Below are positions 1 to 8,865 of a stretch of DNA of 64,000 nucleotides, piece after piece. How positions within the stretch are numbered: position 1 is the first letter of the stretch; each line of letters starts with the position of its first letter. This DNA comes from an uncultured Paracoccaceae bacterium. Lineage in GTDB: Bacteria > Pseudomonadota > Alphaproteobacteria > Rhodobacterales > Rhodobacteraceae. The translations under genes and the position numbers were made by a program. The notes under the pieces were generated by a model. The model ran no database searches. It saw only the letters and a list, made by a program, of their open reading frames with translations, and had not been told where the DNA came from. The DNA lies in assembly GCA_947500135.1 (NCBI GenBank), contig CANMQX010000001.1:310001-374000 (forward strand), written 5' to 3'.

Positions 1-759
1 GAAATAGCGGATCATTGCATCCTGGGCTGCGAATTGGGTTTGCGTGAATGCGTCCCGCCCGGCGATTTTCACCTCACTAAGGAAATACGCCCCGCAACGC
101 CGCAGCAAGTAACTTTGGTCGAACCCCTGCTCCATCATCATTTCTGTGAGGTCGGTCAGCGCAGGTAACCCTTGCGGTTCCTCGACGACAACCCTGATCG
201 CGGCCTCCAATGGCGTTTGTTTGTCTTGCGCCCGTGTCCTGTCGAGGAACACAAATCCAACGTCATATTCCCCCGCCAAGGGCACCCTTGCGCTGACGGT
301 AAATCGGTCGCGAAAGTAATCAGCCTGCAGCGGGTCCTGCAACCGTCTGACGCCTTTGAATGTGTGGACGTTATCGACCTGATAGATGACGTTGCCGTCC
401 AGATCGCGAATGATGATCGCAAGTTCCATTTCCTGCGGGTTATCGGGCTGGCCCGGATTATGCTTTCCCACATTCGCAAGGTAGATCACTGCGTCGATCT
501 GTTCACCGATGACATAGGTGCTGCTGTCGCGCTTGCCCCATCCCCCGCGTTCATTGCGCGGTGCTTGTTTGTCAATCACGTAAGCCTCGATCAGGCGGAG
601 CGGATCCATGGCATCTTGCGCGGCCTCGATTGACAGGTTGCGTTCGGTCATTGTTGTCTCGCTTCCTTCGATCTCGATGATTTGGGCCGCGATGGGAGAT
701 GCGAAAATACTGGCCAAGGCCGCGGCCGCGCATAGGCTGGTTGTTGAAAATCTGGACAT
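1..759 (-). CDS. Exported protein of unknown function (3' end beyond window)
   Basis: An uninterrupted frame runs from an ATG at 759 to the left edge (253 codons seen, no stop). The first 25 or so residues look like a Sec signal peptide: MSRFS, a hydrophobic Ala/Leu stretch, then SPIAAQ. The product is therefore probably periplasmic. The rest contains an N-terminal acidic part and a middle segment reminiscent of a beta-sandwich (repeated V/I-x-V/I strands), but no family is recognised. An ATG at 764 is out of frame, and GGGGAAA lies just upstream of the chosen start. It follows the PilZ gene on the same strand but has its own promoter with two dyads at 803-861. Function unknown. Confidence 0.75.
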   Translation of the reverse strand, partial: MSRFSTTSLCAAAALASIFASPIAAQIIEIEGSETTMTERNLSIEAAQDAMDPLRLIEAYVIDKQAPRNERGGWGKRDSSTYVIGEQIDAVIYLANVGKHNPGQPDNPQEMELAIIIRDLDGNVIYQVDNVHTFKGVRRLQDPLQADYFRDRFTVSARVPLAGEYDVGFVFLDRTRAQDKQTPLEAAIRVVVEEPQGLPALTDLTEMMMEQGFDQSYLLRRCGAYFLSEVKIAGRDAFTQTQFAAQDAMIRYF

Positions 760-802
760 GTCATTTCCCCACGAAAGACTGGTTTCTGGTGGTTTTCTGT
801 AT

Positions 803-861
803 TGAACGATGTTCATATACTATGAGAAACGTGCCGAGTCAACAATTGTGAACAACGTTCA
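803..861. promoter_or_regulatory. Twin 13-bp operator-like dyads TGAAC-N3-GTTCA
   Basis: TGAACGATGTTCA (803-815) and TGAACAACGTTCA (849-861) are both perfect 5-3-5 dyads and differ only in the central bases. Their centres are 46 bp apart. One overlaps the -10/start region and the other sits just upstream of the -35 of the promoter at 814-842. This is the arrangement expected of a repressor binding two sites. The cognate regulator is not identifiable here. Confidence 0.5.
814..842 (-). promoter_or_regulatory. Sigma-70-like promoter of the left-edge exported gene
   Basis: Read on the minus strand, TTGACT (842-837) and TATATG (819-814) are separated by exactly 17 bases. They lie about 55 bases upstream of the ATG at 759. 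The -35 matches the consensus at 5 of 6 positions and the -10 at 4 of 6. The assignment is inferred from sequence only. Confidence 0.5.
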
Positions 862-913
862 ATTATTGAGAAAGACCGCCGTAACCAGAGTCCTGATGCA
901 CATTTAGGCTGCG

Positions 914-1837
914 TCAGGCAACCTGCGCGACTGAAATCTTGTTCCCTTGGTACAGTTCGCGCACGATGCGTTGCCGCAATGCCTGCCGAAACAAAACGCC
1001 CACGTAATGCGCGTTGCCCCACGCGACCGTCCCGGCATGCCATTCGCCGAGGATAAGGATATCGACGCCCACTCCGATCTGGATCGACTTGTCGGCATTG
1101 TGGCGCAGTTTGACGCCCATGCCGCTGACATCAAGGACGACGCCATCGCGGTCCTGCCCAGCAATGCGAAAACGAGTCGCATAGTGGCAGTCAAAGCGCC
1201 GCGCCCGACGTCGACGGCGTTTCATACATGTCCGGATCAGAAAGGCCGCAACACCGGCACCAACAATCGCCAACACCCCGGATATCGCCCCACTTGGCGT
1301 TGCGAGGTAGCGTTTAACGCCGTCAAAGGGCGTTTCTTCGTCGGTTTCCTTTTCCGCAAGGTTTGCAACCTCTTGCGGATTATCGGGCGGTAGCATGCTG
1401 ACCGCGCCCTGCCCCGGTCGGGCATTGGCACCGCGCGGAATGCAGCCGAGGCTGTAAAGATATTGCCCGGTCAGCCGCAAATTGCTGCGCACATCCACCT
1501 GTTGAAAGTGGAACGGTAGCGCCGCCAGGCCCATGCTTTCATAGACGCTTAACAAGCGGTTTGTATTGTCGACGAAATCTGTGAACACCGCATCCGCCCC
1601 GTCAGTCGGATGCATAGCCGCGATTTCGGCCAGATCGTCAGCCTGCAGATGCGGTATCTGTCCGGCGATGAACCGCAGCGCATTTTCCGCCAGTCGATCA
1701 TCTGGCCGTTTCGCCAGATCAAGCTGCAACAGATGGACCTGACTGAGTGCGCGCGCCATCAGACATTCAGCCTGCACGCCCGCTGGCGCACAAAGCATGA
1801 TCATCATTATCACGCCATAGATCCGGCCCATCGTCAT
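914..1837 (-). CDS. PilZ-domain membrane protein
   Basis: 307 residues. An N-terminal signal-like segment (VIMMIMLCAPAGVQA) is followed by a helical periplasmic-looking region. A transmembrane helix lies at about 190-210 (GVLAIVGAGVAAFLI) and a cytoplasmic PilZ domain fills about 220-300. The PilZ hallmarks are visible: an Arg-rich RRRRARRF start (RxxxR type) and DVSGMGVKLR (D-x-S-x-x-G). Both are the residues that bind cyclic di-GMP in this family. It probably senses c-di-GMP at the inner membrane; output unknown. The start could also be the ATG at 1831, which is better spaced from AGGA. It is followed on the same strand by the exported gene at the window edge. Confidence 0.85.
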   Translation of the reverse strand: MTMGRIYGVIMMIMLCAPAGVQAECLMARALSQVHLLQLDLAKRPDDRLAENALRFIAGQIPHLQADDLAEIAAMHPTDGADAVFTDFVDNTNRLLSVYESMGLAALPFHFQQVDVRSNLRLTGQYLYSLGCIPRGANARPGQGAVSMLPPDNPQEVANLAEKETDEETPFDGVKRYLATPSGAISGVLAIVGAGVAAFLIRTCMKRRRRRARRFDCHYATRFRIAGQDRDGVVLDVSGMGVKLRHNADKSIQIGVGVDILILGEWHAGTVAWGNAHYVGVLFRQALRQRIVRELYQGNKISVAQVA

Positions 1838-1914
1838 CTTTCCTGCCCAATGCAGGGCCCTGATAACGCATGCGCCTTAAATCGGGCTTAAGACACGCAA
1901 ACCCATGCAGCCAC

Positions 1915-1940
1915 AAAAAAAGGCACCCAACCGGGTGCCT
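1915..1940 (-). terminator. Rho-independent terminator of tig
   Basis: An 8-bp perfect stem AGGCACCC/GGGTGCCT (1921-1928 with 1933-1940) has a 4-base loop. On the minus strand it is followed by a run of T. It lies 27 bases past the tig stop. Confidence 0.9.
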
Positions 1941-1966
1941 TTCGATCGCGTCGCGACATGCGTCGC

Positions 1967-3298
1967 TTATTCTTCTTCGAGCTTTTCAACAGCCTTTTGC
2001 AGGTCGTCCTTCCTGACTTCCTTATCCTTCACATCGGCCTGTTCAAAGATGTGGTCAACAACCTTGTCTTCGAACAAAGGCGCCTGCAATTGCTGGCGGA
2101 ACTGCGCGTTTTGCTGCACGAATTCAAAGAACTGGCGTTCCTGACCGGGGTACTGACGCGCCTGGTTCATGATCGCCTGAGTCATTTCCTGATCGGTGAC
2201 TTTGACCTCGGCCTTCTGGCCGATATCAGCCAAGAGCAGGCCCAGTTTCACCCGGCGTTCAGCCAGTTTGGTGTGCTCTTTGGTTGGCTCGATCTCGGGA
2301 TGGTCATGGCCTTCGACATCGGGGTTTTCTTCGTGCCACAGCTGATGCGCGATCTGGCCTGCTTCGGCTTCGACCAATGACACTGGCAGGTCAAACTTAA
2401 CCTTCTTGTCCAGCGCATCAAGCAGCCCGCGCTTGGCAACGGCGCGTGACGCCCCGGTGTATTCGGCTTCCAGACGTTCGGTGATCTGCGCCTTGAGCGC
2501 ATCAAGATCGTCTGCGCCGAATTTCTTGGCCAGCTCATCATCAAGCTTTGGCTTCTTGGGGCCCTTCACCTCTTTGATGGTGCAGCTGAACACAGCTTTC
2601 TTACCGGCCAGATTTTCGGCCTGATAATCCTCTGGGAAGGTGACTTCGATGTCTTTTTCATCACCTGCCTTCACTTTCAACAGCCCGTCTTCGAAGCCGG
2701 GGATGAAAGAGTTAGAGCCGATCACGAGGGGGTAATCCTCGGCAGCGCCGCCTTCGAACGCTTCACCATCAACCTTGCCCACGAAATCCAGAACGACCTG
2801 ATCGTCTTTCTTGGCCTGGGTTTTCTTGGTTTCATAGGTGACCGCCTGGGGGCTTTCGGCCAGGTTATCGAGTGCTTCCTTGACGGATTCGTCATCGGCT
2901 TTGACGACCATGCGTTCCAGCTTGATCTTGGCGAAGTCAACATCATCGATTTCGGGCAGCTTTTCATAGGCGACTTCGACATTGACGTCGTCGCCTTCTT
3001 TCCAGTCCTCATTGGTCATCTTCATTTCGGGCTGGGCTGCGGGACGGTCGCCGCTGTCTTCAAGGTGTTTGGTCAGGGCGCCGTCAATGCTTTCCTGCAT
3101 TGATTCGCCCATCAGCCGCTGGCCGAACTGCTTGCGCAGCAATGCCATGGGCACCTTGCCTTTGCGAAAACCCTTCATTTCCACGGTCGGCTGCGCCTCT
3201 TTCAGCTTTTCCTCGACTTTCGCGTCAAGCTCGGTTGCGGTGACCGTGATCGCGTAACCGCGCTTGAGGCCTTCATTCAGGGTCTCGGTGACCTGCAT
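1967..3298 (-). CDS. tig: Trigger factor, ribosome-associated chaperone/prolyl isomerase
   Basis: 443 residues, the usual length. It has an N-terminal ribosome-binding domain with the GFRKGKVP signature near residue 43, matching the GFRxGKxP loop that docks on the large subunit. A central FKBP-type PPIase domain covers about 150-245 ([13 protein letters not shown] to TIKEVK). The long C-terminal helical chaperone region is rich in Glu and Lys. It binds nascent chains as they leave the ribosome. AAGGACGG precedes the ATG. It is monocistronic, with its own terminator and tRNA-Leu just upstream on the same strand. Confidence 0.98.
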   Translation of the reverse strand: MQVTETLNEGLKRGYAITVTATELDAKVEEKLKEAQPTVEMKGFRKGKVPMALLRKQFGQRLMGESMQESIDGALTKHLEDSGDRPAAQPEMKMTNEDWKEGDDVNVEVAYEKLPEIDDVDFAKIKLERMVVKADDESVKEALDNLAESPQAVTYETKKTQAKKDDQVVLDFVGKVDGEAFEGGAAEDYPLVIGSNSFIPGFEDGLLKVKAGDEKDIEVTFPEDYQAENLAGKKAVFSCTIKEVKGPKKPKLDDELAKKFGADDLDALKAQITERLEAEYTGASRAVAKRGLLDALDKKVKFDLPVSLVEAEAGQIAHQLWHEENPDVEGHDHPEIEPTKEHTKLAERRVKLGLLLADIGQKAEVKVTDQEMTQAIMNQARQYPGQERQFFEFVQQNAQFRQQLQAPLFEDKVVDHIFEQADVKDKEVRKDDLQKAVEKLEEE

Positions 3299-3321
3299 CT
3301 ATGTTCCGTCCTTTTCGTTTT

Positions 3322-3406
3322 TGGTGCGGGTGAAGGGACTTGAACCCCCACGCCTTGCGGCGCCAGAACCTAAATCTGGTGCGTCTACCAATTCCGCCAC
3401 ACCCGC
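3322..3406 (-). tRNA. tRNA-Leu (anticodon UAG), CCA encoded
   Basis: The acceptor stem GCGGGTG/CACCCGC closes the ends. The anticodon arm is CCAGA-TTTAGGT-TCTGG, giving anticodon UAG. A long variable arm (GCGCCGCAAGGCG type) and the T arm GGGGGTTCAAGTCCC follow. Discriminator A and CCA are encoded at 3325-3322. The 85-nt length and long variable arm fit a class II leucine tRNA. Confidence 0.97.
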
Positions 3407-3536
3407 ATGATCAATAAGGGGCAAGCCTGCGCCTGCCCCATGGTTGCGCGCCTTCTAGCAAAGGTCGGCAAGGGATGCGAGAGGAAATCATCACGAAATG
3501 AGCATGAAATAAGCCGCTCGTTAACGTTTTCTCGCC

Positions 3537-4052
3537 ATGATTGACGACGCATATAGGATCACTGCTGCTGCCGGGAATATGAATATGCGTTTGACTGCCC
3601 AAAACAAGACCGCACCGTTTGAGGTGATCGCCACCTCTGATACGGGGATTTGTGCGGGAACCTTGATCATGACGCTGGATGGCGAAATGCTGGTTGAACA
3701 GCTGTCACCCGGTGACCGCATTGTCACCCGCGATGGCGGCGTCTCTGTTTTGACGGCTGTGACCGCCCGCAAGGCCAAGGTCCGCCCGGTGGTCATCAAA
3801 GGTGGATCGCTGGGTCATACACGGCCTGAACTGGACATGACAGTCACCCCTTCGACCCGCATCCATATTCGCGACTGGCGCGCATCCGTGCTGTTTGGTG
3901 CCAAAAGCGCCGATGTCGAAGCCCATCGTTTGGCTGACGGTGAATTCGTGGCCCAACAGAAGTGGCAGTTGATGCAGGTGTTTGATCTGCAATTCGCCGA
4001 TGATCACATCATTTATGCCAATGGTGTGGAAATCGTGGTGCAGGCGGCCTAA
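3537..4052 (+). CDS. Hint-domain protein (Hint_2 type)
   Basis: 171 residues. The segment GICAGTLIMTLDGEMLVEQL followed by PGDRIVTRDGG is the start of a Hint (hedgehog/intein) domain, as found in Rhodobacteraceae secreted RTX-like proteins and in small free-standing proteins like this one. The strand TPSTRIHI and the closing NGVEIVVQ fit the same fold. The usual large N- or C-terminal partner is absent, so autoprocessing is not predictable. No good ribosome site precedes 3537. ATG 3579 (GGGA six bases upstream) gives a 157-residue product and may be the true start. It overlaps the convergent nnr stop by 4 bp. Confidence 0.8.
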   Translation: MIDDAYRITAAAGNMNMRLTAQNKTAPFEVIATSDTGICAGTLIMTLDGEMLVEQLSPGDRIVTRDGGVSVLTAVTARKAKVRPVVIKGGSLGHTRPELDMTVTPSTRIHIRDWRASVLFGAKSADVEAHRLADGEFVAQQKWQLMQVFDLQFADDHIIYANGVEIVVQAA

Positions 4053-5740
4053 AGCCCCAGCGCCCGGAACACCTTTGGCAGTTCCTCTGGCAAATCCTCT
4101 GCAATCAATCCCGGCCCGAAGCTGAGCGCGCATTCTGTATGCAGCCACGCCCCCGTTTCCGCCGCCTGCATCGGGGCAAACCCGCGCGCAAGCAGGCCCG
4201 TAATGAAACCTGCCAGCACGTCACCGGAACCTGCGGTGGCCAGCCAAGGGGCCGAGCGTTCGTAGAGTGAAGCGTTGATACTGCACCGCCCGGATGGGTC
4301 GGCGATAACAGTGTCAGGCCCTTTGAATAGCACCACACAGCCTGCCCGTTTGGCCGCGTCTCGCGTTGCGTCGACCTTGGAATAGGCGGGGCCTTTCGTG
4401 GCGGGCGCATCCAGTTTTGCAGCGATATCAGGAAAAAGGCGGGCAAATTCGCCTGTATGTGGGGTGAGGATGCAGTTTTTGTGGAGTTTACCAAACAGGG
4501 TTTTGTCTTGTGCTAGCAAAGTCAGCGCATCGGCATCCAAGACAAGGCCCCGTCCCGGACTTGATCCGGGACCTCCCGCTTGATCAACGGGTTGAGGTCC
4601 CGGGTCTGGCCCGGGACGGGTGTTGTCCAGCGCGACGCTCAGCATCTTCGCCTCACGTTCACCCAAACCCAACCCGGGCCCGATACAAAGCGTGTTGATT
4701 CGCGCGTCCCGCAGGGTTTCGGACAGGATGCCCGCATCCTTGATCGCCCTGAGCATAATCGCGTTTAGCTGCGCTGCGTTTTCAATCAGCGCGGAAGGTG
4801 TCGCACCAATAGTGACAGCCCCTGCTCCGACGCGGAGAGCGCCGCGCGCAGCAAGGCGCGCTGCCCCACCTTTACCGACGCCGCCAGAGAGGATGAGCGC
4901 GTGGCCATGGCTGTATTTATGTGTCTTGATCGACTTGTTCAGGCCATCTTCAAAGAATCCGGTGAGGTCAAGTTCCACATCATGCTGTTCAAGCCGTGCC
5001 ACGCGTTCTTGGTCGGCTGCGGGGCAATGACAGATATCCAGCGACGTAACATGGAGCCGGCCAACATCATAACAGGTCACAGGAAAGAAATGACCGATCT
5101 TGGCAGCCTCAAAGGTGACCACCAGTTTGCTGAAAAACCAGTTACCGCCAACCACTATACCAGAATCGCTGCAAAGCCCTGACGGGATATCAACCGCGAC
5201 ACCGTGGTGATAGCAGGTATCCGTCCACTCGCCGCATATCTCTTGCAGGGTTTCATCAAATTTGCGCGCCAGCCCCGTGCCAAACAACGCATCAATATAG
5301 ATCGTTGTGCGGCCAAGATTGACCTCTTCTTCCTTACCCTCGTCATAAAGATAGTCGGCGCTATCCTCTGCCTTGCTGATCGCCGCCGTCAGCGCCCCCG
5401 GTTTCAATGGGTTCACCGCGCCAAGCGCGCACCATCTTTCATAATTTACCTTCGCATCCGGCGGCAGTTTATCGGCGGTGCCGTATAAGAGGACATCAAC
5501 ATCCCACCCCCAGTTTCGCAGCAGGCGCGCAATCACAAACCCATCACCGCCGTTATTGCCCGGCCCACATAAAATGACCGCGCACTGGTTCTTCTGTTGC
5601 AGCGCCGGCCATTCCGCAAAAATCGCGTCCACAACGCCCTGCCCGGCCCGCTCCATCAGCTCCAGCCCGGTAACCTCACCGCTGTCGATTGCGGCCTGTT
5701 CGATGGCGCGCATTTGGGCAGCTGTCAGCAGTTCGGTCAT
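4049..5740 (-). CDS. nnr: Bifunctional NAD(P)H-hydrate epimerase / ADP-dependent dehydratase
   Basis: 563 residues, longer than is usual for Nnr (about 500). The N-terminal YjeF_N epimerase domain (about 1-250) contains CGPGNNGGDGFVIAR. The C-terminal carbohydrate-kinase-like dehydratase domain (about 280-560) contains the ending TAGSGDVLAGFITGLLARG. Together they repair hydrated NAD(P)H. Residues 374-398 (Pro/Gly rich, RPGPDPGPQP...SSPGR) are encoded by a 72-bp palindromic repeat inserted in frame just before LVLDADAL, a conserved core strand. An acidic stretch near residue 135 (DEGKEEEVN) is also unusual. It is on the opposite strand to glnB and has no cotranscribed partner. Confidence 0.95.
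   Translation of the reverse strand: MTELLTAAQMRAIEQAAIDSGEVTGLELMERAGQGVVDAIFAEWPALQQKNQCAVILCGPGNNGGDGFVIARLLRNWGWDVDVLLYGTADKLPPDAKVNYERWCALGAVNPLKPGALTAAISKAEDSADYLYDEGKEEEVNLGRTTIYIDALFGTGLARKFDETLQEICGEWTDTCYHHGVAVDIPSGLCSDSGIVVGGNWFFSKLVVTFEAAKIGHFFPVTCYDVGRLHVTSLDICHCPAADQERVARLEQHDVELDLTGFFEDGLNKSIKTHKYSHGHALILSGGVGKGGAARLAARGALRVGAGAVTIGATPSALIENAAQLNAIMLRAIKDAGILSETLRDARINTLCIGPGLGLGEREAKMLSVALDNTRPGPDPGPQPVDQAGGPGSSPGRGLVLDADALTLLAQDKTLFGKLHKNCILTPHTGEFARLFPDIAAKLDAPATKGPAYSKVDATRDAAKRAGCVVLFKGPDTVIADPSGRCSINASLYERSAPWLATAGSGDVLAGFITGLLARGFAPMQAAETGAWLHTECALSFGPGLIAEDLPEELPKVFRALGL
4549..4620. repeat. Nested palindromic repeat, copy 1 (inside nnr)
   Basis: The arms at 4549-4575 and 4594-4620 are inverted copies (23 of 27 positions pair) around an 18-base loop. 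Each arm is itself a palindrome: GTCCCGGA-N5-TCCGGGAC and GTCCCGGG-N5-CCCGGGAC. The total is 72 bp, exactly 24 codons, so the nnr frame is kept. It belongs to the same family as the copy at 6266-6321. Confidence 0.85.
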
Positions 5741-5800
5741 GGTTTCAGCACCTCAAGTTTTCATATTGCCCGCCGAAAGGGCAAGTTGCACAAAATTTAG

Positions 5801-6253
<453 letters not shown>

Positions 6254-6265
6254 TCCAAAAACACC

Positions 6266-6321
6266 CGCCCCGGGCTTGACCCGGGGCCTCATGGCTAAGG
6301 TCCTGGGTCAAGCCCGGGACG
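6266..6321. repeat. Nested palindromic repeat, copy 2 (glnB-glnA spacer)
   Basis: The arms at 6266-6289 and 6298-6321 pair at 21 of 24 positions around an 8-base loop. The core is CCCGGGCTTGACCCGGG, the same as in the nnr copy. There is no T-run after it, so it is not a classical terminator. It could still form a strong mRNA hairpin between glnB and glnA. Confidence 0.85.
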
Positions 6322-6361
6322 CCAAGAACAAACACTGACACGCTAAGAAAGGTAACCCCTG

Positions 6362-7768
6362 ATGGACAACAAAGCTGTTCTGAAACTGATCAAGGACGAA
6401 GAAGTCGACTATGTCGATATTCGTTTCACCGACCCGCGCGGCAAACTGCAGCACGTGACTGTCGTGGCCGATCTGGTCGATGAGGATTTCCTTGAAGAAG
6501 GCTTCATGTTTGATGGCTCTTCCATCGCTGGCTGGAAATCCATTGATCAGTCGGACATGAAACTGATGCCACAGGCCGAAAGCGCCTATCTAGATCCGTT
6601 TTATGCCGAAAAGACGATCTGCATTCACTGCAATATTGTTGAGCCTGACACGATGGAAGCTTACGACCGCGACCCGCGTGGCACCGCTGTGAAGGCCGAA
6701 CAGTATCTGATCTCTTCCGGTATTGGCGATACTGCCTATTTTGGCCCTGAGGCCGAGTTTTTTGTCTTTGATGACGTCCGTTTCAGCGTGTCGATGAATA
6801 AGGTCGCTTATGAAGTTGATGCGATCGACGGCGCCTGGAACACCGACACCGAATATGAGATGGGCAATACCGGCCATCGCCCCGGCGTCAAAGGTGGTTA
6901 TTTCCCCGTGAACCCCATCGATGACGCGCAGGAAATGCGCTCTGAAATGCTGTCCACGATGAAACGCATGGGCATGAAGGTCGACAAGCACCACCACGAG
7001 GTTGCATCTTGTCAGCACGAGCTTGGCCTGATCTTTGGTACGCTGACACACCAAGCCGATGAGTTGCAGAAGTATAAGTATGTGATCCACAACGTGGCAC
7101 AGGCTTACGGCAAGTCCGCAACATTCATGCCAAAGCCAATCGCTGGCGATAACGGCACCGGCATGCATGTGAACATGTCGATCTGGAAAGATGGCAAGCC
7201 CCTGTTCGCTGGTGACAAATATGCTGATCTGTCGCAAGAAGCCTTGTATTTCATTGGTGGCATTCTCAAGCATGCCAAGGCGCTGAACGCCATCACGAAC
7301 CCATCCACAAACAGCTACAAGCGTTTGATCCCGGGTTTCGAAGCCCCCGTGCTGCGCGCCTATTCCGCCCGCAACCGGTCCGGCTGTGTGCGTATCCCAT
7401 GGGCCGAAAGCCCCAAGGCCAAGCGTGTCGAGGCCCGTTTCCCCGATCCGGCTGCCAACCCATATCTGTGCTTTGCCGCGCTGATGATGGCAGGCATTGA
7501 CGGGATCAAGAACAAGATCGACCCCGGTCCGTCATCCGACAAGGACCTCTATGATCTGCCACCAGAAGAGCTGGCCGCGATCCCAACCGTTTGCGGTTCC
7601 TTGCGCGAAGCATTGGAAGCACTGGAAGCCGATCACGACTTCCTGCTGGCTGGCGATGTGTTCACCAAAGACCAACTGGAAGGTTACATGGAGCTGAAAT
7701 GGGAAGAAGTGTACGCTTACGAGCACACACCACACCCGATGGAATACAAGCTTTATTATAGCTGCTGA
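6362..7768 (+). CDS. glnA: Glutamine synthetase type I
   Basis: 468 residues, the usual GSI-beta length. The N-terminal beta-grasp domain has [12 protein letters not shown]. Ammonia and ATP sites appear as DNGTGMHVN and [11 protein letters not shown]. The glutamate-binding loop is [10 protein letters not shown]. The C-terminal [10 protein letters not shown] contains the Tyr modified by adenylylation. It converts glutamate, ammonia and ATP to glutamine as a dodecamer in the cytosol. AAGAAAGG lies just upstream of the ATG. It is the second gene of a glnBA unit, as in other alphaproteobacteria, and ends at the terminator at 7792. Confidence 0.98.
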   Translation: MDNKAVLKLIKDEEVDYVDIRFTDPRGKLQHVTVVADLVDEDFLEEGFMFDGSSIAGWKSIDQSDMKLMPQAESAYLDPFYAEKTICIHCNIVEPDTMEAYDRDPRGTAVKAEQYLISSGIGDTAYFGPEAEFFVFDDVRFSVSMNKVAYEVDAIDGAWNTDTEYEMGNTGHRPGVKGGYFPVNPIDDAQEMRSEMLSTMKRMGMKVDKHHHEVASCQHELGLIFGTLTHQADELQKYKYVIHNVAQAYGKSATFMPKPIAGDNGTGMHVNMSIWKDGKPLFAGDKYADLSQEALYFIGGILKHAKALNAITNPSTNSYKRLIPGFEAPVLRAYSARNRSGCVRIPWAESPKAKRVEARFPDPAANPYLCFAALMMAGIDGIKNKIDPGPSSDKDLYDLPPEELAAIPTVCGSLREALEALEADHDFLLAGDVFTKDQLEGYMELKWEEVYAYEHTPHPMEYKLYYSC

Positions 7769-7791
7769 TTGATCACGCGAAGTATCATCCG

Positions 7792-7823
7792 TGCCGGGCA
7801 TCCCATTGGTTGCCCGGCATTTT
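7792..7823 (+). terminator. Rho-independent terminator of glnA
   Basis: TGCCGGGCA (7792-7800) pairs perfectly with TGCCCGGCA (7811-7819) around a 10-base loop, followed by TTTT. It is 23 bases after the glnA stop. Confidence 0.88.
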
Positions 7824-7996
7824 CAAAGATCGCAAGCCTGCACCTCCCGGCTTTGATCAGACTTTCAGCTTTTCATGCATAGTTTGGCAATCTTTTCCGC
7901 CTACCCTAAAGGTCAGGCCCTGAATCCGTTGATCGGGTACAGCATTTCATTTAAAGGAAACAAAATGGTATTGGTTGGCAAGGAAAGCGTGCATCA

Positions 7997-8314
7997 ATGA
8001 AAAACTATATCCTACGTTCTGGTTTTATCGTGGCCATCGCTGCGCTGGCAGCTTGTGAAGGGCGCACCGGTGATAGCAATCAGATCACGGATGGCGGTAT
8101 TGATGGTGGAACGCTGGCTGATGGTCGGGCCAATATCTGGGTGTCTCCGGATGGCTGTCAGTATTGGTATATCGACGATGGCATTGAAGGTTACATGGCG
8201 GCCCGCCTGAACCGCGATGGCACGCCGCGCTGTACAACCCCAGAAGATACAAGGACGGCTGTGCTGACCAAGGACGGCTCCAGCATCCTTATGGAGCCTG
8301 AGCCGCGCCCATAA
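7997..8314 (+). CDS. Small lipoprotein of unknown function
   Basis: 105 residues. The N-terminus MKNYILRS plus a hydrophobic run ends in the lipobox LAAC, so lipidation at Cys20 is expected. The mature part is Gly/Asp rich, with two further Cys (DGCQYWYIDDGIEGYM and TPRCTTPED) that could form a disulfide. AAGGAAAG lies upstream of the ATG. It probably sits at the inner or outer membrane, facing the periplasm. No enzyme family is recognised. The gene stands alone between the glnA terminator and the next small gene. Confidence 0.8.
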   Translation: MKNYILRSGFIVAIAALAACEGRTGDSNQITDGGIDGGTLADGRANIWVSPDGCQYWYIDDGIEGYMAARLNRDGTPRCTTPEDTRTAVLTKDGSSILMEPEPRP

Positions 8315-8392
8315 GCGGCGTTCGCTGACGATTATCCGGTTCGGCCCGCAATTTGCCATTATTTTGCCGGCCGGATCAGCTACGCCTGCCCT

Positions 8393-8713
8393 ATGTCAAA
8401 ATATCATCCGCTCGATGTCCGCTATACAGGGCCTTCCACTGCATATCGCGGCTCTGCCCATCGCAGGCAGGACGTGATCGCAGAAGATGTGCCGCCCCGT
8501 GCGGATCCCCCTGCCCCTGCGCCGTCACCTTGGGACAACCGGCCACCAGCGGATCCTGTGCCCGCGCGACGGCAGCCGCCGGTTGCACATAACTTGTGGT
8601 CTGTTCTGTCAATCCCGTTCAACGCGCTCAGACGTATTTTGCGGGTGGCATTTTATGTGCAGCTTTTGCTGGGTCTGCTTGTGTATTTTGTGCTGGTGCA
8701 AGGATTCCTTTGA
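8393..8713 (+). CDS. Small Pro-rich protein with C-terminal membrane anchor
   Basis: 106 residues. The first 65 residues are polar and rich in Pro, Arg and Asp (PPAPAPSPWDNRPPADPV). One hydrophobic helix follows at about 85-105 (VQLLLGLLVYFVLVQGF) and ends the protein, suggesting a tail-anchored inner-membrane protein facing the cytoplasm. The ribosome site is weak. The coding case rests on the coherent anchor and on the absence of a better frame here. Function unknown. Confidence 0.55.
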   Translation: MSKYHPLDVRYTGPSTAYRGSAHRRQDVIAEDVPPRADPPAPAPSPWDNRPPADPVPARRQPPVAHNLWSVLSIPFNALRRILRVAFYVQLLLGLLVYFVLVQGFL

Positions 8714-8865
8714 TTGGTCTTCACACGCTGATCATATCGATTAATCGGGAATGCCGTCTGCGCTTTTTACGAAATGCGTCAGACAGCCCCCCATAAAATG
8801 TCGATTTCGGACAATAAATCGCGCTGATCCCTCTGCATCATCGGGGTAAGTGAAGGATCTGCCCG

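Noticed and set aside
3322-3406. tRNA-Leu as an integration site
   Set aside because: No integrase, no duplicated tRNA end and no foreign block next to it.
6590-7273. Long open frame antisense to glnA
   Set aside because: Shadow of glutamine synthetase codon bias; no start context or domain.
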